Origin: Solirubrobacterales bacterium
GTDB lineage: Bacteria > Actinomycetota > Thermoleophilia > Solirubrobacterales > 70-9
NCBI GenBank assembly: GCA_025936755.1
Contig: JAICSS010000001.1
Coordinates: 99,747-163,746 of the forward strand
DNA: 64,000 nucleotides
Direction of reading: 5' to 3'
The notes under the pieces: generated by a model
The model's database searches: none
The model's input: only the letters and a program-made list of their open reading frames with translations
What the model was told of the DNA's origin: nothing
Part shown: in pieces, positions 41,653 to 50,883 of the stretch
Position numbering within the stretch: the stretch's first letter is position 1
How the letters are laid out: every line of letters starts with the position of its first letter
Program-made: the position numbers and the translations under genes

Positions 41653-43559
41653 CGCGCCACCTCGGCCAGGGCGGCGCCGGGCACCGCCGGCGGCTTGTCG
41701 GTCGGGTCGGAGACGACGATCACGCGGCATGGGCGCTCGCCGAGGACCGTCTGCAGGGTCTTGTCGTAGAGCGGGACGCCGTTGCGGTAGCGGAGGCCGA
41801 TGACGATCGCCTCCGCCTTGATCTCCGCCGCCTCGTCGGCGACCGAGTAGCCCGCCTGGCCCGGCCGCACCCTGGAGACGTGGCCGGTCACGCGCTGGCC
41901 GCCGATCAGTTTCGCCTCCTCGATCTTCTGCTGCGCCTTCTCTTCGCGCTCGGGCAGCGCCGCGTTCAGGGGCAGGTTCGTCGGCACGGTCATCATCGAG
42001 TGGACGTGGATGCCGCGGCGGCGCTTGCCGGCGAGCTTGACCGCCGTCGCCACCATCTCCGGCGAGAAGGTTTCCTCGTCCTCGAAGCCGACGAGGACGC
42101 TCCGGTACTCGACCTCCTCGACCCCGAGCGGCTCCGGCAGCACCACCTTCACGGTCTGGGTCAGCGGCAGCCCCTGGTTGCGCCGGTAGAGGACGTAGAC
42201 GGCGACGCCGAGGACCATCCAGCCGAGCCCGACGACGAGGGTGCGCGGGTTCAGGGCCATGACGACGAGCCAGGCGACGAAGGTGCCGAGGCCGCCGAGG
42301 ACGGCGCTGACCGGCACCTCGACCCCGAAGGCGCGGACGTTCAGCGGCGGCTTCCAGGTCCGCTCGACGTCCGGCTGCACCCGCCGCAGCTGGATCACCG
42401 CGACGTGGGCGATCGTGAAGGAGAGCATCGCCCCGAACGAGTACATCGTCGCCAGGAAGTCGGTCTGGCCCGGCAGCAGGGTGAGGATCGCGATCGCGGC
42501 GAAGATCAGGATCGCGATGTAGGGGGTGCGGTACTTCGGGTGGACCTGGCGCAGCCCCTCGGGGAGCTGGCGGTGCTGGCCCATCGAGTAGGTGAGGCGG
42601 GAGACGCCGATCAGGCCGGCGTTGGTGGCGATCAGGAGGATCACCGCGGCGAGGACGCCGACGTAGTAGCGGAGGACTTCGGTCGGCACCTGGGAGAGGC
42701 CGAGGTTCTCGACGATGCCGAGGATCGGGTCGTCGGCGAACTTGCTCCCCAGGGCGGTGGCGTAATGGCCCGCCGCGTCCTGGGTGACCGGCATCGCCGA
42801 GAGGGCGACGATCGGGATCAGCAGGTAGAGGCCGAGCACCGCGACCACGGTGAAGCCGACGCTGCGGGGGATCGTCCTGGCCGCTTCTTTGGCCTCCTCG
42901 GCCATGTTGGAGATCGTCTCGATCCCGGTGTAGGCGATCATCCCGACCGCGATCCCGAGCAGGAAGTCGCTCCAGGTCGGGGCGACGCCGAGGTGGACGT
43001 TGTCGACCAGGACCTGCGGGCTGAGGACGAGGACGACGCCGATGCCGACGAGGACCACCTGGGTGGCGAGGTCGGCGACGGCGAGGACGAGGTTCAGTTT
43101 CGCCGACTCCTCGGTGCCGCGGATGTTGATCAGGGCGAGGGCGACGATCAGCACCGCGCCGCCGATGATGTCGCCGGGGCTGTCGCCGAGCCAGGGCCAG
43201 AAGACGGCCAGGTAGTGGGGCACGAAGAAGGCCGAGATCGCGACCGTGATCGTGTAGTTGAGCATCTGCCCCCAGGCGGCGACGAAGCTGACCAGCTCGT
43301 TGAAGGCGTGGCGGGCGAAGCTGGAGGAGCCGCCGGCCTCGGGGAACATCACCGTCGCCTCGGCGTAGGTGGCGGCGGTGGCGGCGAAGATCAGCCCGGA
43401 GATGACGAAGGCGACCGGGGTGAGGCCGAGGGCGAAGGCGGCGGTGACCCCGAGGGCGTAGTAGATCGAGGAGCCGACGTTGCCGTAGGCGGCGGAGAAC
43501 AGCGCTCCGACGCCGTGGACGCGGCTCAGGGATTCGTCTCTGGGGATCCGCTGGGCCAT
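41649..43559 (-). CDS. APC-superfamily transporter with C-terminal UspA-like domain (copy 2)
   Basis: 636 residues, same layout as copy 1 and clearly paralogous: ALFSAAYGNVGSSIYYALGV near the start, EAGGSSSFARHAFNELVSFVA, then a UspA-like C-terminus (YRSVLVGFEDEETFSPEM to CRVIVVSDP). It is the first gene of the operon. Two paralogs in tandem, both intact, suggest either heteromer formation or two substrates. ATG at 43559. Confidence 0.88.
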   Translation of the reverse strand: MAQRIPRDESLSRVHGVGALFSAAYGNVGSSIYYALGVTAAFALGLTPVAFVISGLIFAATAATYAEATVMFPEAGGSSSFARHAFNELVSFVAAWGQMLNYTITVAISAFFVPHYLAVFWPWLGDSPGDIIGGAVLIVALALINIRGTEESAKLNLVLAVADLATQVVLVGIGVVLVLSPQVLVDNVHLGVAPTWSDFLLGIAVGMIAYTGIETISNMAEEAKEAARTIPRSVGFTVVAVLGLYLLIPIVALSAMPVTQDAAGHYATALGSKFADDPILGIVENLGLSQVPTEVLRYYVGVLAAVILLIATNAGLIGVSRLTYSMGQHRQLPEGLRQVHPKYRTPYIAILIFAAIAILTLLPGQTDFLATMYSFGAMLSFTIAHVAVIQLRRVQPDVERTWKPPLNVRAFGVEVPVSAVLGGLGTFVAWLVVMALNPRTLVVGLGWMVLGVAVYVLYRRNQGLPLTQTVKVVLPEPLGVEEVEYRSVLVGFEDEETFSPEMVATAVKLAGKRRRGIHVHSMMTVPTNLPLNAALPEREEKAQQKIEEAKLIGGQRVTGHVSRVRPGQAGYSVADEAAEIKAEAIVIGLRYRNGVPLYDKTLQTVLGERPCRVIVVSDPTDKPPAVPGAALAEVAR

Positions 43560-43583
43560 CTATGAGGAACGAGCGAGTGTCAC

Positions 43584-44675
43584 TCAGACCGAATATACGG
43601 ACGGGACTGGCGCCCGCCGCACGTGGGCTCGGGTCAGCTCGGCGGGCGAGGTGCAGCCGCAGAGCGCGAGGGTCAGCTCCAGCTCGGCTCGGAGCAGGCC
43701 GAGGACGGCGGCGACGCCCTCCCGACCGGCGGCCGCCAGCCCCCAGAGGGCGGGCCGGCCGACCAGCACCGCGTCGGCGCCGAGGGTGAGCGCGGTGGCG
43801 ACGTCGACGCCGCGGCGGATGCCGCCGTCGACCAGCAGCGTCCCCCGTCCCTCGAGGGTTTCGGCGACCTCCGGCAGGGCGTCGGCGGTGGCGAGGCAGC
43901 GGTCGAGCTGGCGGCCGCCGTGGTTGGAGACGAGGACGCCGGCGGCGCCGTGCTCCAGTGCCAGCGCGGCGTCCTCGGCGGTGACGAGTCCCTTGACGAA
44001 GACGGGGATGCTGCACTGGGAGGCGAGGTCGGAGACGTCGTCCCAGGTGAGGGCGTGGTTCATCAGCGCGAAGGTCTCCTCGATCGTCAGCGCCCGCTCG
44101 CCGCCGGTGGCGGCGGTGAGGCTCGGCGTCCCCAGCTCCCGCGGCAGCGCGAAGCGGTTGCGGCGGTCGCGCTCGCGGTTGCCGCCGGGCGGGGCGTCGG
44201 CGGTGACGAGGATCGCCTCGAAGCCGGCATCGATCGCCTCGTCCATCAGCGCCCGGGTGACGCCGGCGTCCCTGAACGGGTAGAGCTGGAACCAGTGCCG
44301 GCCCCCGGGAGCGGCGGCGGCGACCTCGGCCGGGCGGGTGGTCGAGAGCGTCGAGACGCACATCGCGGTTCCGGCCGCGGCGGCGCCCTTCGCCATGCCG
44401 GTCTCGGCTTCGGGGTGCGCCAGCCGCTGGTAGGCGACCGGCGCAACCAGGACCGGCATCTCCGCCGGCTTGCCCAGCAGCTCGGTCCGAGTCGAGACCT
44501 CGCGCACGTCGTTCAGCACCCGCGGCCGCAACCGCCAGTGCCCCCAGGCGGCGACGTTCTCCCGCAGCGTCAGCTCGTCTCCGGCGCCGCCGGCGAAGTA
44601 ATCCCGCGGCCCCTGCTCGAGCTTGGCTTCCCCCTCTCGCTCGGCGTCGGCGACGTTGATCCAGTCCGAGATCAC
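43584..44675 (-). CDS. FMN-dependent alpha-hydroxy-acid oxidase/dehydrogenase
   Basis: 363 residues. TIM barrel of the lactate/glycolate oxidase family: MPVLVAPVAYQRLAHPEAET, the substrate-binding Tyr in QLYPFRDAG, VTADAPPGGNRERDRRNRF, the FMN-binding GLVTAEDAALALEHGAAGV, and the catalytic His in SNHGGRQLD followed by LVDGGIRRGVDVATAL. It would oxidise lactate or another 2-hydroxy acid; oxidase or dehydrogenase cannot be told. Its stop lies 24 nt before the APC operon start, so co-transcription is possible. Confidence 0.9.
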   Translation of the reverse strand: MISDWINVADAEREGEAKLEQGPRDYFAGGAGDELTLRENVAAWGHWRLRPRVLNDVREVSTRTELLGKPAEMPVLVAPVAYQRLAHPEAETGMAKGAAAAGTAMCVSTLSTTRPAEVAAAAPGGRHWFQLYPFRDAGVTRALMDEAIDAGFEAILVTADAPPGGNRERDRRNRFALPRELGTPSLTAATGGERALTIEETFALMNHALTWDDVSDLASQCSIPVFVKGLVTAEDAALALEHGAAGVLVSNHGGRQLDRCLATADALPEVAETLEGRGTLLVDGGIRRGVDVATALTLGADAVLVGRPALWGLAAAGREGVAAVLGLLRAELELTLALCGCTSPAELTRAHVRRAPVPSVYSV

Positions 44676-44799
44676 GGCGGGAACCTACTCCGCTTCCGAG
44701 GACCGGGCCACAACACCCTCTGTTTGCCGGGTGGAGGGAGTCCTGGCCCGGTCTTTGCCGCCTCGGAACACCTATTCAGCCACTCAGGAAATCCAGTGG

Positions 44800-45699
44800 T
44801 TGATTGAACACCTATACGGTGTCGAAATCGCCTTTCGCCGCCCGACGCGTGCCCAAATCCGCCGCCGCCGGGTGACGGCGCTTATGGTGCTCGCCGTGTT
44901 CGCGACGGCCGCCGTCTACCTCGCCCTCGCCGCCACCGTCTTCGCCCCCGTGGACGAGCGCGGGGCGCGGGTCGAGCACGTCACCATCCACAGCCGAGCA
45001 GTCGGGCGGAAGCTCGGCGTCAGCATCGTCGTCCCGGCGAAAACGAAGCCTCGCGGCAGACGGCCGCTTCTGGTCTTCCTCCACGGCCGCGGCGGCTCCG
45101 ACGACACCTTCGTCGGCAACGAAGCGGTCTACGAAGGTCTGGCGAAGCTCGGGCGGAAGGCGCCGATCGTCGCCTTCCCCGACGGCGGCGACCACAGCTA
45201 CTGGCACGACCGCAGGGAAGGCCGGTGGGGCAGGTACGTGATGCGGGAGGTAATTCCCACGGTGGAAAAGCGCTTCGGGACCGACCCCCACGCGGTCGCG
45301 ATCGGCGGCATCTCGATGGGCGGCTTCGGCGCTTACGACCTGGCGCTGCTGCACCCGCACCGCTTCTGCGCGGTGGGCGGTCATTCGCCGGCCCTCTGGC
45401 TCGACGGCGGCGAAACGGCGCCGGGCGCGTTCGACGACGCCGCCGACTTCGACCGCAACGACGTCGTCGGCATGGTCCGCGGGAATCCCGATGCCTTCGC
45501 GGGGATGCGGGTCTGGAACGACTACGGCGACGTCGATCCCTTCCGCGTCTACGACGAAGGCTTCGTCGAGGACCTCGAAGCTGACGGCGCCGACCTCAGC
45601 GCCCACACCGGCAGCGGCGGCCACGACGGCGCCTACTGGGACCGCCACTGGCCCGCGTACCTGCGCTTCTACGCGAACTCGCTCGCGAGCTGCGCATAG
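44800..45699 (+). CDS. Membrane-anchored esterase-like alpha/beta hydrolase
   Basis: 299 residues if TTG 44800 is used. The basic IAFRRPTRAQIRRRR segment precedes a membrane anchor (VTALMVLAVFATAAVYLALAA), so the catalytic part is outside the cell. The fold is that of esterase D/antigen 85-type enzymes: RPLLVFLHGRGGSDD (oxyanion HG), nucleophile in IGGISMGGFGAYD, and a C-terminal His in GSGGHDGAYWDRHW. Acyl substrate unknown. In-frame alternatives are ATG 44884 and GTG 44872, but those cut off the positive residues; an upstream start (44623) overlaps the neighbour. Start confidence is low. Confidence 0.8.
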   Translation: MIEHLYGVEIAFRRPTRAQIRRRRVTALMVLAVFATAAVYLALAATVFAPVDERGARVEHVTIHSRAVGRKLGVSIVVPAKTKPRGRRPLLVFLHGRGGSDDTFVGNEAVYEGLAKLGRKAPIVAFPDGGDHSYWHDRREGRWGRYVMREVIPTVEKRFGTDPHAVAIGGISMGGFGAYDLALLHPHRFCAVGGHSPALWLDGGETAPGAFDDAADFDRNDVVGMVRGNPDAFAGMRVWNDYGDVDPFRVYDEGFVEDLEADGADLSAHTGSGGHDGAYWDRHWPAYLRFYANSLASCA

Positions 45700-45709
45700 A
45701 CCCCTGGGT

Positions 45710-45745
45710 GTCGCTTTGTTCCCCGACGTGAGGGACTAAAGCGAC
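45710..45745. terminator. Terminator hairpin between convergent genes
   Basis: GTCGCTTT / AAAGCGAC 8-bp arms with an inner TCCCC/GGGGA-like pairing, between the esterase stop (45699) and the DUF218 gene stop (45756). Confidence 0.55.
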
Positions 45746-45755
45746 AGCGGCCTGT

Positions 45756-46487
45756 CTAACGATCTGGCGACCCCGCGGGGGGAACGTTCCGTGGCGGTTC
45801 CGGGCCCCAGCTTTCGCGGCCGTCGGTGGTCGCGATCGGGATCTTCGGCCCGGCGAGCGCGGGGGTGTCGAAGGTGACGTCGGCGATCGCCTTGACCCGC
45901 GAGAGCACCTCGCGGACGGCGCTCTTGCGCCCCTGGAAGCCCCAGGGCCGGAGGTCGGCGGTGAGGCCGGTGGCGTCGATCCCGGCCGCGTCGGCGAGGT
46001 AGAGCGCCCGCGGCATGTGGAAGCCCTGAGTGACGACGACGGCCTTGCGGACGCCGAAGATGCTGCGCGCCCGCACCATCGTCGCCCAGGTGTCGAAGCC
46101 GGCGTGGTCCTCGAAGACGTCCCGCGGCGCCACGCCGTCCCGCACCAGGGCCTTCCGCATCGTGTCCGGCTCGTCGTACTTCCAGGTCCCGTGGTCGCCG
46201 GAGACGAGGATCTTCCGCACCTTCCCCGCCTGCCACAGCCGCGACGCCTGCTCCACCCGCGCCGCCAGCATCGCGCTCATCTCCCCATCGGGTTCCACGA
46301 AGGCCCCGGGCACGATCGCCACTTCCGTACGAGGGACGTCGGCGACCTTCGAGGTCGAGTCCCCACCCGCGGTCAGCACATACGCGTTGGCGAGCGCCAC
46401 CAGCAGCACGATCGCGACACTTCCGCCGATCGCCAACTTCGAGAGCCGCGGCCAGCGCCGCAGCGGATTGAACGACGCCCCCCGCAT
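45756..46487 (-). CDS. DUF218 (SanA/YdcF-like) membrane protein
   Basis: 243 residues. One N-terminal membrane span (LAIGGSVAIVLLVALANAYVL) then the DUF218 core: EVAIVPGAFVEPDGEMSAML, KILVSGDHGTWKYDEPDTM, GFDTWATMVRARSIFG, and VVTQGFHMPRALYLADAAG. Family members affect envelope barrier function (SanA, vancomycin exclusion) but the reaction is not known. Leftward with no partner. Confidence 0.86.
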   Translation of the reverse strand: MRGASFNPLRRWPRLSKLAIGGSVAIVLLVALANAYVLTAGGDSTSKVADVPRTEVAIVPGAFVEPDGEMSAMLAARVEQASRLWQAGKVRKILVSGDHGTWKYDEPDTMRKALVRDGVAPRDVFEDHAGFDTWATMVRARSIFGVRKAVVVTQGFHMPRALYLADAAGIDATGLTADLRPWGFQGRKSAVREVLSRVKAIADVTFDTPALAGPKIPIATTDGRESWGPEPPRNVPPAGSPDR

Positions 46488-46595
46488 CCAGAGAGCGTAT
46501 TAGCCGCAGCGGGCGGCGGGCGAGGACACCGCCGGGCGCAGCTCTGCAGCCGACCCGACGGTGCCAGGGGCGGGCGAGTGACCCCGCCGCCGCCC

Positions 46596-48680
46596 TTAGA
46601 ACTTGACGATCGGGATGATGAGGATGGCGACGATGTTCGCCACCTTGATCATCGGGTTGATCGCCGGGCCGGCCGTGTCCTTGTAGGGATCGCCGACGGT
46701 GTCGCCGGTCACCGAGGCGGCGTGGGCCTCGGAGCCTTTGCCGCCGTGGGCGCCGTCCTCGATCAGCTTCTTCGCGTTGTCCCAGGCGCCGCCGCCGGCG
46801 GTCATGCTGATCGCCATGAAGAGGCCGACGACGATGACGCCGATCAGCAGGCCGCCGAGCGCGTCGACGCTGAGGAGGCCGACGATCACGGGCACGACGA
46901 TCGGAATCAGAGCCGGCGCGATCATCTCTTTCTGGGCGGCCAGGGTGACGATGCTGACCGTTTCCCCGTACTCGGGTTTTTCGGTGCCGTCCATGATCCC
47001 GGGGTGGTCCTTGAACTGTTCGCGGACCTGCTCGACCACCTGCCCGCCGGCGCGGCCGACGGCCTCGATCGCCAGGGCGGAGAACAGGTAGACCATCATG
47101 CCGCCGACGATCAACCCGATCAGCACGTCGGGGCTGGTCAGGTTGAAGAGCCCGTTGAGGTCGAAGCCCGCGGGGGCTTCGTCGGCGAGCTCGCTCTTGA
47201 AGGCGGCGAACAGCACCAGCGCGGCAAGCGCGGCGGAGCCGATCGCGTAGCCCTTGGTCACGGCCTTGGTCGTGTTGCCGACCGCGTCGAGCGGGTCGGT
47301 GACGTTGCGGACGTCCTCCGGCAGCTCCGCCATCTCGGCGATGCCGCCGGCGTTGTCGGTGATCGGCCCGAAGGCGTCCAGCGCGACGATCAGGCCGCAG
47401 AGCGAGAGCTGCGCCATCACGGCGATGCCGATGCCGTAGATGCCAGCGAGCTCGTTGGCGCCGAGGATCGCCAGGGCGATGACCAGCGCCGGAGCGGCGG
47501 TCGACTGGAAGCCCTGGGCGAGGCCCTGGATGATGTTCGTCGCGTGCCCGGTCTCCGAAGCGCGGGCGATCGTCTTCACCGGCCGGAACCGGGTCGACGT
47601 ATAAAATTCGGTGATCACGAAGAGCAGCGCCGTCACCGCGACGCCGATCACCGCGCAGAGCCAGAGGTCGGTGACCGTGATCGCCTTGGCCGCCGTGTCG
47701 AGCACGCCGACCCGCACCGGATCGCTCATCAGCCAATCGGTGATCGGGTAGAAGGCCGCGATCGAGATCAGCCCGGCGAGGATCACGCCCTGGTAGAGGG
47801 CGCCCTCGACCCGGTCGGATTTCGTCCGCACCACCAGCGCGCCGATGATCGAGGCGATGATCGCGACGCCGCCGAGCACCAGCGGGTAGATCGCGACCTC
47901 GCGGGCGAAGTCGCCGTTGAAGGTGAGGACGCCGAGCAGCATCACGGCGACCGAGGTGACCGCGTAGGTCTCGAACAGGTCGGCGGCCATGCCGGCGCAG
48001 TCGCCGACGTTGTCGCCGACGTTGTCGGCGATCACGGCGGGGTTGCGGGGATCGTCCTCGGGGATCCCCGCCTCGACCTTGCCGACCAGGTCGGCGCCGA
48101 CGTCGGCGGCCTTGGTGAAGATGCCGCCGCCGAGCCGGGCGAAGACGGAGATCAGCGAACCGCCGAAGCCGAGGCCGACCAGCGCGTCGACGGCCTCCTT
48201 GTCGGTGGTGCCGACGACCTTGATCAGGAACCCGTAGTAGCCGGCGACCCCGATCAGGGCGAGGCCGACGACCAGCAGACCGGTGACCGAGCCGCCTTTG
48301 AAGGCGACGTCGAGCGCCGGCGGCACGCCGCCGCGGGCCGCCTCGGCGACGCGGGCGTTGGCCCGCACCGAGACGTTCATCCCGATGAAGCCGGTGGCGC
48401 CGGAGAGGATCGCGCCGATGACGAAGCCGAGCGCGGTCTTCCAGTCCTGCAGAACCAGCAGCAGGACCGCGATCGGCACCGCGACGGCGGCGATGATCGT
48501 GTACTGGCGGTTCAGGTAGGCCTGGGCCCCTTCCTGGACGGCGCCCGAGATTTCGCGCATGCGGTCGTTGCCCGCGGGCTTCGCGAGCAGGCGCTGGGTG
48601 ACGATAAGTCCATAGATGACGGCGGCGATGGCGCAGACGAGCGCGACGACCACTCCGTAATCGGTAAGAAATTCGGTCAA
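46596..48680 (-). CDS. hppA: H+-translocating membrane pyrophosphatase, K+-independent type
   Basis: 694 residues, about 16 spans. It couples PPi hydrolysis to proton export. Motifs: the catalytic loop [13 protein letters not shown], the [19 protein letters not shown] motif and the late DNAKKLIE. At the position that determines K+ dependence the sequence is [18 protein letters not shown], with Lys in place of Ala, so it should not need K+. The start is TTG 48680, preceded by GGAGGAATAGGAAC. Confidence 0.95.
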   Translation of the reverse strand: MTEFLTDYGVVVALVCAIAAVIYGLIVTQRLLAKPAGNDRMREISGAVQEGAQAYLNRQYTIIAAVAVPIAVLLLVLQDWKTALGFVIGAILSGATGFIGMNVSVRANARVAEAARGGVPPALDVAFKGGSVTGLLVVGLALIGVAGYYGFLIKVVGTTDKEAVDALVGLGFGGSLISVFARLGGGIFTKAADVGADLVGKVEAGIPEDDPRNPAVIADNVGDNVGDCAGMAADLFETYAVTSVAVMLLGVLTFNGDFAREVAIYPLVLGGVAIIASIIGALVVRTKSDRVEGALYQGVILAGLISIAAFYPITDWLMSDPVRVGVLDTAAKAITVTDLWLCAVIGVAVTALLFVITEFYTSTRFRPVKTIARASETGHATNIIQGLAQGFQSTAAPALVIALAILGANELAGIYGIGIAVMAQLSLCGLIVALDAFGPITDNAGGIAEMAELPEDVRNVTDPLDAVGNTTKAVTKGYAIGSAALAALVLFAAFKSELADEAPAGFDLNGLFNLTSPDVLIGLIVGGMMVYLFSALAIEAVGRAGGQVVEQVREQFKDHPGIMDGTEKPEYGETVSIVTLAAQKEMIAPALIPIVVPVIVGLLSVDALGGLLIGVIVVGLFMAISMTAGGGAWDNAKKLIEDGAHGGKGSEAHAASVTGDTVGDPYKDTAGPAINPMIKVANIVAILIIPIVKF

Positions 48681-48787
48681 GTTCCTATTCCTCCGGTGGT
48701 TTTAGCGGCGCGGGAGTCTATAGACGAAGGCGGCGACGCCGCGCCTCGACCCGCTCTGGAAGGTGTTTTGCGACCGCCGGCAGCAGC

Positions 48788-49951
48788 TCAGGCGGGCTCG
48801 GAGGCGTGCGCGCCCGCGTAGGTGCGGCGGGTCTCCGCCACCGCGTCGCGGTAGATGTCCTCGATCGAGATCCCTGCGTCGAGCGCCTCTCGCGCCCGCT
48901 GGGCGCCGTTTCGCTCCGGCAGCCGCAGGTCGAGGCCCAGACGCCCCCGCGCCGGCTCGGTCCAAGCCAGCACCTGCTCCAGCCACGACCGGGTCGGCAG
49001 CTCCTCGCCTCGCCGGAAGTCGATCATCCGGCCGCCGGCGCCGTGGCGGATCGCCCGCCAGAGGTTCTCCTCGATCTCGCGGTCGGCCAGCGGCGCCCCC
49101 CGCCCGTCATATCCGCGCTCGTCGTAGTCGAGCGCGGTCTGGGCGATGCAGGCGGCGATCAGCCCCGCCATCGCGAACGACTCCTCACCCCGGGTCTGCG
49201 CGTCGCAGATCCGCACCTCGACGGTGCCGAAGCTGTGGTGCGGCCGCACGCTCCACCACAGCTGCGTCGGCTCGACCACCGAGCCGAGGCGCTCGAGGGC
49301 GCCGACGAACCCGGCGTAGGTGCTCCAGTCGCGGAACGGCGACGGCACCCCGCAGCGCGGGAAGGTGCGGGTGAAGATCTCGGTGCGGACGCTGTGCAGG
49401 CCGCTGTCGCGGCGGTCGAGGAAGGGCGAGTTGGCCGACACCGCCAGCAGCAGCGGCAGCAGCTCGCGCATCCAGTCGCAGACGGCGATCGCCCGGTCGG
49501 CCCCCCGGATCCCCATGTGCAGGTGCAGGCTCCAGGTGTTGTTGCGCTGGGCGACCCAGCCGAGTTCGTGACGGAGCCGGTTGTAGTGCGGGGTGTCGAT
49601 GATCCGCTGGTCGAGGTAGCCGGCCCAGGGGTGGGTCCCCATCGCCCCCAGGGTCAGGCCGATCCCGCCGACGACGTCGAAGAGGCGCGCCCGGCGCTCG
49701 CGCTGGCGGGAGGCGGCTTCGGCGAAGGTCTCCGAGCGCCCGGAGCGGATCTCGATCTCGGAGGCGATCAGCTCCCCCGCCGCCGACTCCGCCAGCACCT
49801 CGTCGCGCCGGCAGGCGGCCATCACGTCCTCGAAGCGGTGCTCCAGCTCCAGCGTCTGCGGGTCGAGGATCGCGAACTCCTCCTCGAGGCCGATCGTGAA
49901 GTCCTGCGAGGCCTCGAACTTCTCGCGGGCGAGATCCAGGTCCAGTGCCAA
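48788..49951 (-). CDS. YbdK/GCS2 family carboxylate-amine ligase
   Basis: 387 residues. Glutamate-cysteine ligase-like fold: FTIGLEEEFAILDPQTLEL at the start, MGTHPWAGYLDQRI, NNTWSLHLHMGIRGAD and VEVRICDAQT. The family joins Glu to an amine, forming gamma-glutamylcysteine in some members; actinobacteria make mycothiol, so the product here may be a different gamma-glutamyl compound. It starts 15 nt after the rex stop, so it lies in the redox-linked end of the operon. Confidence 0.88.
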   Translation of the reverse strand: MALDLDLAREKFEASQDFTIGLEEEFAILDPQTLELEHRFEDVMAACRRDEVLAESAAGELIASEIEIRSGRSETFAEAASRQRERRARLFDVVGGIGLTLGAMGTHPWAGYLDQRIIDTPHYNRLRHELGWVAQRNNTWSLHLHMGIRGADRAIAVCDWMRELLPLLLAVSANSPFLDRRDSGLHSVRTEIFTRTFPRCGVPSPFRDWSTYAGFVGALERLGSVVEPTQLWWSVRPHHSFGTVEVRICDAQTRGEESFAMAGLIAACIAQTALDYDERGYDGRGAPLADREIEENLWRAIRHGAGGRMIDFRRGEELPTRSWLEQVLAWTEPARGRLGLDLRLPERNGAQRAREALDAGISIEDIYRDAVAETRRTYAGAHASEPA

Positions 49952-49966
49952 GGGTCGCGCAGCCAG

Positions 49967-50635
49967 CTAGGCGAGGTAGAAGTAGAGCGCGTAGAGCAGG
50001 TCGACGGCGGGGCTGGAGGTATGGACCGTCACCTCCGGCGGCACCTGCAGGAGCTGCTCGGAGTAGTTGAAGATGATCTTCACACCGGCTTTGACCAGGC
50101 GGTCGGCGACGTCCTGGGCCGCCTCGGCCGGGACCGCGAGGACGCCGACGACGATCTCCTCCTCGGCGACGACCGTGGGCAGGTCGCCGATGTCCCGCAC
50201 GGCCAGCTCGCCGATCGGGTTGCCGACGACGCCGGGATCGCTGTCGAAGACCGCGACGACCTGGAAGCCGTGGTCGGCGAAGATCGAGGAGGTGGCGATC
50301 GCCTGGCCGAGGTTGCCGGCCCCGAAGAGGGCGATGTTGTGCTGGCCGGAGGTGCGGAGGATCTTGCGGATCTCCGAGACCAGCGACTCGACGTTGTAGC
50401 CGACCCCGCGCTTGCCGAACTTGCCGAAGCCGGAGAGGTCGCGGCGGATCTGGGTCGGGTTGATGTGGGTGTACTCGGAGAGCTCCTGCGAGGAGATCGT
50501 CTCCCGCCCCATCTTCCGCGCCTGCGTCAGCACCTGCAGGTAGCGCGAAAGCCGCGCCGCGACGCCCAGCGAGAGCCTCTCGCCTTCGACCGGAAACGCC
50601 CCTGCGGCGTCGAACTCCTCGATCACCTCGACCAT
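49967..50635 (-). CDS. rex: Redox-sensing repressor Rex
   Basis: 222 residues. N-terminal winged helix (ARLSRYLQVLTQARKMGRET, then THINPTQIRRDLSGFGKFG), then a Rossmann domain that senses NADH/NAD+: NIALFGAGNLGQAIATSSIF, with the domain-swapped C-terminal helix in VDLLYALYFYLA. Rex usually represses respiratory and fermentative genes. Its start overlaps the glutaredoxin gene by 13 bp. No Rex operator is seen within the operon. Confidence 0.95.
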   Translation of the reverse strand: MVEVIEEFDAAGAFPVEGERLSLGVAARLSRYLQVLTQARKMGRETISSQELSEYTHINPTQIRRDLSGFGKFGKRGVGYNVESLVSEIRKILRTSGQHNIALFGAGNLGQAIATSSIFADHGFQVVAVFDSDPGVVGNPIGELAVRDIGDLPTVVAEEEIVVGVLAVPAEAAQDVADRLVKAGVKIIFNYSEQLLQVPPEVTVHTSSPAVDLLYALYFYLA

Positions 50636-50880
50636 GCCCCCACAGTATCGAGCCTGGCCGTGAGCGCCGCGCGGTCGAGGATCAGCTCCGAGACCTCGAC
50701 CCCGTCGACCTCGACCACGGGGATCCGCTCGAGGTGGCGCCGCAGCAGCAGCTCGTGGCTCTCGATGTCGACCTCGTGCAGCTCGAAGCGGTAGCCCTGC
50801 TCGTGCAGGGCGACGATCTGCTCCAGCGCCTGCTCGCAGAGATGACACCCCGGACGGGAGTAGACGACGACGTCGGTCAT
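50623..50880 (-). CDS. Glutaredoxin-like protein
   Basis: 85 residues. Active site VVYSRPGCHLCEQALEQ (CHLC), cis-Pro in IPVVEVDG, and a compact thioredoxin-like length. It sits 3 nt after tsaD and overlaps rex, a common actinobacterial neighbourhood. Likely a cytoplasmic thiol reductase. Confidence 0.88.
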   Translation of the reverse strand: MTDVVVYSRPGCHLCEQALEQIVALHEQGYRFELHEVDIESHELLLRRHLERIPVVEVDGVEVSELILDRAALTARLDTVGAWSR

Positions 50881-50883
50881 CGC

